A stretch of DNA of 8,162 bases from Ktedonobacterales bacterium (GTDB lineage Bacteria > Chloroflexota > Ktedonobacteria > Ktedonobacterales > JADMIN01): contig JADMIN010000088.1 in assembly GCA_015478575.1 (NCBI GenBank), positions 1 through 8,162 on the forward strand. Direction: 5' to 3'. Below, one piece after another: positions 5,319 through 8,162 of this stretch (position 1 is its first letter; each line of letters begins with the position of its first letter). A program made the translations under genes and the position numbers. The notes under the pieces are model-generated. The model did no database searches. It saw only the letters and a program-made list of their open reading frames with translations, and was not told the origin of the DNA.

Positions 5319-6812
5319 GTGGTTGGCAATGACCATCAGTTCGTGTGTCTCTATGGGCATTTCTATCAACCCCCGCGCGAGGATCCCTTTACGGGCCGTA
5401 TCCCACGTGAGCCAGGGGCCGCGCCGTTTGAGAACTACAACGAGAAGATCACGACCGAGTGCTACCGCCCGAACGCTAAAGCAGGCAACTTCGAGCAGAT
5501 CAGCTTCGACTTGGGGCCAACGCTCGCGTCTTGGCTGGAGCGCACGCACGCTGATGTCTACCACGAGATTATTGAAGCTGACCGCCGGAACGTTGCCCAC
5601 TATGGCGTCGGCAACGCGCTCGCCCAAGCGTACAATCACACCATCCTTCCCCTGGCCTCCTCACGCGATAAGCGCACGCAGATTGTCTGGGGCCTCGAAG
5701 ACTTCGCCCACCGCTTCGGGCGCCGGGCGGAGGGCCTCTGGCACGCCGAGACCGCGGTAGACCTGGAAACGCCGGATATTCTGGCGCAAGAGGGTGTGCG
5801 CTACACCGTGCTCGCGCCCTGGCAGTCCGCGGGACCGATTGATCCCACCGAGCCGTACCGTGTCTGCCTACGCGAGGGGCGCTCGATCACGGTCTTCTTT
5901 TATAATGGCCCCTTGAGCGGCGGTGTCTCATTCGATTGGAACATGACGAACAACGCTGACGCCTTTGCCACATCCTCGCTGCCAGCTCACCTGAACCGCG
6001 AGAAGGCCGCGCGTGGCGAGGATCAACTCATCACGATCGCCACGGATGGTGAGCTGTATGGCCACCATAAGCCCTGGCGTGATCAGTTCTTGGCGCATCT
6101 GGTGCGCGAAGGCGCTCGCGGCCACGGTTTCGCGGTGACGTCGCTTGGCCGCTATCTGCGCGCGCACCCAGCGCGCCGCGAGGTGGAGTTGGCGCTGCCC
6201 AGCGCATGGAGCTGCGCGCATGGCGTGGCCCGCTGGAGCGGGGGGTGTTCCTGCACAGAGGGCGAGGCGTCGTGGAAGCCGACGCTCCGCGGCGCGCTGG
6301 ACCATCTGGCCGCTCAGTTGAATGAGACGTTCGAGCGCGTCACCACCACCACGCTCGCCGATCCCTGGGCGGCACGCAACGCCTATCTGGGACTGCGCAA
6401 CCACTGGACCAGCCCGGAGGAGTTCTGGGCGCGGTATGGGGCGCGGGGCCACCGACCCGAGAGCGCGGCCTTGGAGGAGCACACCCTCCAACTGCTGGAA
6501 GCGCAGTACTTTGGCCAGTGGATGTACACCAGTTGCGGCTTCTTCTTCGAAGATCTGGACCGCATCGAGCCACGCAATGATATCGCCTTTGCCCGCCGCG
6601 CCATCAGCCTGGTCTGGCTCGCCACCCGGCGTGACGTGCGGCGCGACTTCGTGCGCGACTTGGTGGCGGCCAAGAGTTGGCGTACCGGGCTAACGGGCGC
6701 GGACCTCTATCGTCAGTTGCCGCGTGTCCAGCCGAGCTGGCTGCCGCCGGGCGGCGACGGCGACGGCGACGGCGACAAGAACGACGACGATAAGAGCGAA
6801 TCGGCGGCATGA
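5319..6812 (+). CDS. Glycoside hydrolase family 57 / DUF3536 domain protein, short form
   Basis: A 497-residue retaining-type alpha-glucanase relative; the natural substrate is not known for DUF3536 members. At the N-terminus VCLYGHFYQPP (residues 9-19) is the GH57 motif 1 in the form seen in DUF3536 proteins, followed by NEKITTECYRPN. The probable nucleophile is Glu144 in GLWHAETAVD, and the probable acid/base is Asp243 in ATDGELYGHH. From about residue 290, the DUF3536 pattern follows: SAWSCAHGVARW (W297), then MYTSCGFFFEDL (M402) and a following RAI helix. Proteins of this type that I know are often longer, so the DUF3536 part seems to end early, in an acidic tail (478-497) with a GD repeat. 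No signal peptide is seen, so it should be cytosolic, probably acting on glycogen-like or maltodextrin polymers. GTG 5319 has GGAGG at 5 bases, and HQFVCLYGHF begins right after. The DUF309 gene follows 102 bases later on the same strand. Confidence 0.88.
   Translation: MVGNDHQFVCLYGHFYQPPREDPFTGRIPREPGAAPFENYNEKITTECYRPNAKAGNFEQISFDLGPTLASWLERTHADVYHEIIEADRRNVAHYGVGNALAQAYNHTILPLASSRDKRTQIVWGLEDFAHRFGRRAEGLWHAETAVDLETPDILAQEGVRYTVLAPWQSAGPIDPTEPYRVCLREGRSITVFFYNGPLSGGVSFDWNMTNNADAFATSSLPAHLNREKAARGEDQLITIATDGELYGHHKPWRDQFLAHLVREGARGHGFAVTSLGRYLRAHPARREVELALPSAWSCAHGVARWSGGCSCTEGEASWKPTLRGALDHLAAQLNETFERVTTTTLADPWAARNAYLGLRNHWTSPEEFWARYGARGHRPESAALEEHTLQLLEAQYFGQWMYTSCGFFFEDLDRIEPRNDIAFARRAISLVWLATRRDVRRDFVRDLVAAKSWRTGLTGADLYRQLPRVQPSWLPPGGDGDGDGDKNDDDKSESAA
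6753..6776 (+). repeat. GGCGAC hexanucleotide repeat, four units
   Basis: Four perfect GGCGAC units encode Gly-Asp four times in the acidic C-terminal tail of the GH57 protein. Unit gain or loss would keep the frame, so this can vary in length without breaking the gene. Confidence 0.9.
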
Positions 6813-6877
6813 TCGCGCGTTTGACCGCCCCACGGGAGGCCACGGCACGCATCCCAGGCGGTATCACGAGGGCGAGC

Positions 6878-6907
6878 CTCCTCTCGGTGCATTAGGGCGG
6901 AGAGGGG
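6878..6907 (+). promoter_or_regulatory. Hairpin that covers the ribosome binding site of the DUF309 gene
   Basis: CTCCTCTC (6878-6885) can pair with GAGAGGGG (6900-6907) over 8 bp with one G-U pair and a 14-base loop. The right arm is the Shine-Dalgarno sequence, 7 bases before ATG 6915. This would hide the site in the folded RNA, and could couple expression to the upstream gene or to temperature. Not tested; a chance purine/pyrimidine match is possible. Confidence 0.4.
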
Positions 6908-6914
6908 ACACGGT

Positions 6915-7379
6915 ATGGAGCGGACCACGAGGATGCCAGGCGGCCAAAGCGAGCCAGAGCGGCGAGGAACCACCAGGGAGCGCTGCGACGAGCCGGCGCC
7001 GCCAGCGTTAGTGCGCGCCGTGGAGCAGTTCAATCGCCGCGAGTACTTCGAGTGCCACGAGACGCTGGAGCAGATCTGGAACGAGGAGCATGACGCCCTC
7101 CGCACGATCTATAAGGGCATCCTCCAGGTCGGTGTCGGCTGTTACCACCTGTTGCGCCACAACTACAAGGGCGCCACGATCAAGCTGCTCTCTGGCGCGG
7201 ACTACCTGGAACCATTTGCCCCGCGCTGCCTGGGCGTCGAGGTGGGCCACCTCATCGCCGACGCGCGCCGACTGCGTGCGGCGCTGATCGCGCTGGGACC
7301 GGAGCGCTTTGCTGAGGTAGACCTGGCGCTGCTGCCCCAGGTGCGGCTCAGCGACAGGGGCAGGCACACATCCGCGTAG
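6915..7379 (+). CDS. DUF309 family protein
   Basis: A 154-residue small helical protein of unknown biochemical function. The DUF309 core is clear: FNRREYFECHETLEQIW (39-55) with the conserved His48, Glu49, Glu52 and Trp55, then IYKGILQVGVGCYHLLRHNYKGA (65-87), where the usual pattern is a glycine-leucine/isoleucine-glutamine helix, a histidine and an asparagine-x-x-glycine-alanine. The LLSGADYLEPF stretch completes it. The last 15 and first 30 residues are polar and likely disordered. No signal peptide or membrane segment. ATG 6915 has GAGGGG at 7 bases; the SD can fold into a hairpin. It lies 102 bases after GH57 on the same strand and converges on the methyltransferase gene. I cannot assign a role from the neighbours. 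Family call is firm; function is unknown. Confidence 0.87.
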   Translation: MERTTRMPGGQSEPERRGTTRERCDEPAPPALVRAVEQFNRREYFECHETLEQIWNEEHDALRTIYKGILQVGVGCYHLLRHNYKGATIKLLSGADYLEPFAPRCLGVEVGHLIADARRLRAALIALGPERFAEVDLALLPQVRLSDRGRHTSA

Positions 7380-7502
7380 CACAGGGACAGCTACGGCGTG
7401 ATGCTGTGCTCAGGCATGCTGATGAAGCGCATCGGGCGCGCCACGCGGCAGTGCCAGCCACATCAGCGCCGGCGCGCATTGCCCCATCGGGCGCGGCCTC
7501 TC
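7380..7502. other. Convergent intergenic region with no clear terminator
   Basis: A 6-bp inverted repeat, CGTAGC/GCTACG (7375-7380 and 7390-7395), overlaps the DUF309 stop, a 10-bp palindrome GCGCCGGCGC lies at 7466-7475, and CATCGGGCGCG occurs twice (7430-7440, 7485-7495). No T-run follows on either strand. Confidence 0.45.
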
Positions 7503-8162
7503 TTAGCGTTCTTCTCCCCGAATCGCCTGGAATATGCCGGTCTCTGCCGTAATGGTGAGGGCGCCGTGCGTGGCAATCTCCTCCGCGATGTGGCTCCGCA
7601 GTCGCGCCATCGCGTCCTCCGGCGGCAGCGTGCCCAGGGGCGTCGAGCGGATATAGGCCACCAGCGGCTCGATCTCCGTTACCCGTAGCGCGTTCTCATA
7701 GCGGCGCGCTGAGACGACCGCGAAGTGCTGCGCAAGCAGCTCGCCCCCATTTTCCAGACGGAAGGGCAGGGCCGCCCGCTCACCCCAGAGCGTCGCCGCG
7801 GCTGGGGCGACGCGGCCCACCAGCTCACCGATCTCACACAGATGGGTGCCGCCGTTGGTGGCGGCGTAGAGCGCGCCGCCCGGCTTCAAGACCCGCGCGA
7901 TCTCGACGAGCGCCCGTGGGATGTCGGGCACATGGTAGAGCATGTGGTTGGCGATCACCGCGTCGAAGACGCCATCCGCGAAGGGGATGGCCTGGGCATC
8001 GGCGCGCATGAAATGGAAGCGCGCGGCGTAGGCGCCTAGATGCGCGCGCGCCTCCTCCAGCATGCCCGGCGAGAGGTCCGAGAGCGTGACGTTCCAGCCA
8101 TGTGGAATGCGTTCTAGGTTCGCACGCCAGAGGTCGCCGCGTCCGCTGCCCAACTCCAGCAC
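7503..8162 (-). CDS. Class I SAM-dependent methyltransferase (5' end outside the window)
   Basis: The visible 219 residues cover most of a Rossmann-fold methyltransferase and continue past the right edge. SAM-binding motif I, ELGSGRG, is at visible residues 3-9, the acidic residue at the end of the second strand is Asp29 (LSDLSPGML), the third-strand acidic region is RADAQAIPF (Asp55), FDAVIANHMLYHVPD (66-80) is motif IV-like, and ARVLKPGG (89-96) follows. This is the UbiE/Methyltransf_11 pattern. The base 8162 codon is GTG, but motif I usually lies some tens of residues from the N-terminus, so the true start should be beyond the window. The C-terminal part, with an ENALRVTEIEPLVAYIRS stretch, gives no substrate. 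Substrate and pathway cannot be told from sequence or neighbours. The gene converges on DUF309, 123 bases away. Confidence 0.9.
   Translation of the reverse strand: MLELGSGRGDLWRANLERIPHGWNVTLSDLSPGMLEEARAHLGAYAARFHFMRADAQAIPFADGVFDAVIANHMLYHVPDIPRALVEIARVLKPGGALYAATNGGTHLCEIGELVGRVAPAAATLWGERAALPFRLENGGELLAQHFAVVSARRYENALRVTEIEPLVAYIRSTPLGTLPPEDAMARLRSHIAEEIATHGALTITAETGIFQAIRGEER

Noticed and set aside
4956..5639. 227-codon minus-strand frame over the GH57 start region
   Set aside because: Overlaps the clear GH57 N-terminus antisense, with no recognisable domain.
7430..7495. Pair of CATCGGGCGCG direct repeats as an attachment site or IS remnant
   Set aside because: Only 11 bases in GC-rich DNA, with no integrase, transposase or flanking inverted ends.

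Overview
This is a high-GC bacterial window with six protein-coding genes, two of them cut by the window edges. No rRNA, tRNA, CRISPR array or transposase is visible. The combination of an SMC-type defence cassette, a GH57/DUF3536 protein, a DUF309 protein and a ribonucleotide-reductase-R2-like diiron protein would fit a Chloroflexota-like or other deep-branching high-GC bacterium. That taxonomic reading is inference from family distribution only and is weak.

Left part (1-3335, minus strand): three consecutive genes look like a Wadjet-type (JetABCD / MksBEF-like) anti-plasmid SMC cassette. In transcription order they are a large kleisin-like JetA candidate (GTG start at 3335, strong Shine-Dalgarno), a MukE/MksE-like JetB candidate, and the N-terminus of an SMC-type ATPase JetC with a perfect Walker A motif. 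JetB and JetC overlap by ATGA. The rest of jetC and any jetD nuclease lie beyond base 1. JetA carries a proline-rich tail of about 100 residues and JetB a charged low-complexity linker; both look like family-atypical extensions.

Middle part (3336-5318): a 450-bp gene-free leader precedes jetA and contains an 8-bp inverted repeat next to a weak extended -10. Above it is a minus-strand gene for a ferritin-like diiron protein whose two ends are both marked by short tandem duplications. A 693-bp divergent intergenic region follows, rich in inverted and direct repeats, including two mutually exclusive hairpins in the presumed leader of the diiron gene.

Right part (5319-8162): a plus-strand pair encodes a short GH57/DUF3536 protein (its best start is GTG 5319, far inside a much longer open frame) and a DUF309 protein whose ribosome binding site can be folded into a hairpin. 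Converging on them from the right edge is a 5'-truncated class I SAM-dependent methyltransferase.

Functionally, the Jet genes should act as one loop-extruding complex that recognises small circular DNA. The diiron, GH57, DUF309 and methyltransferase genes have no demonstrated link to it; their proximity is only context. The strongest reason for a second look is the Wadjet-like cassette with divergent JetA and JetB architecture and a possible regulated leader.
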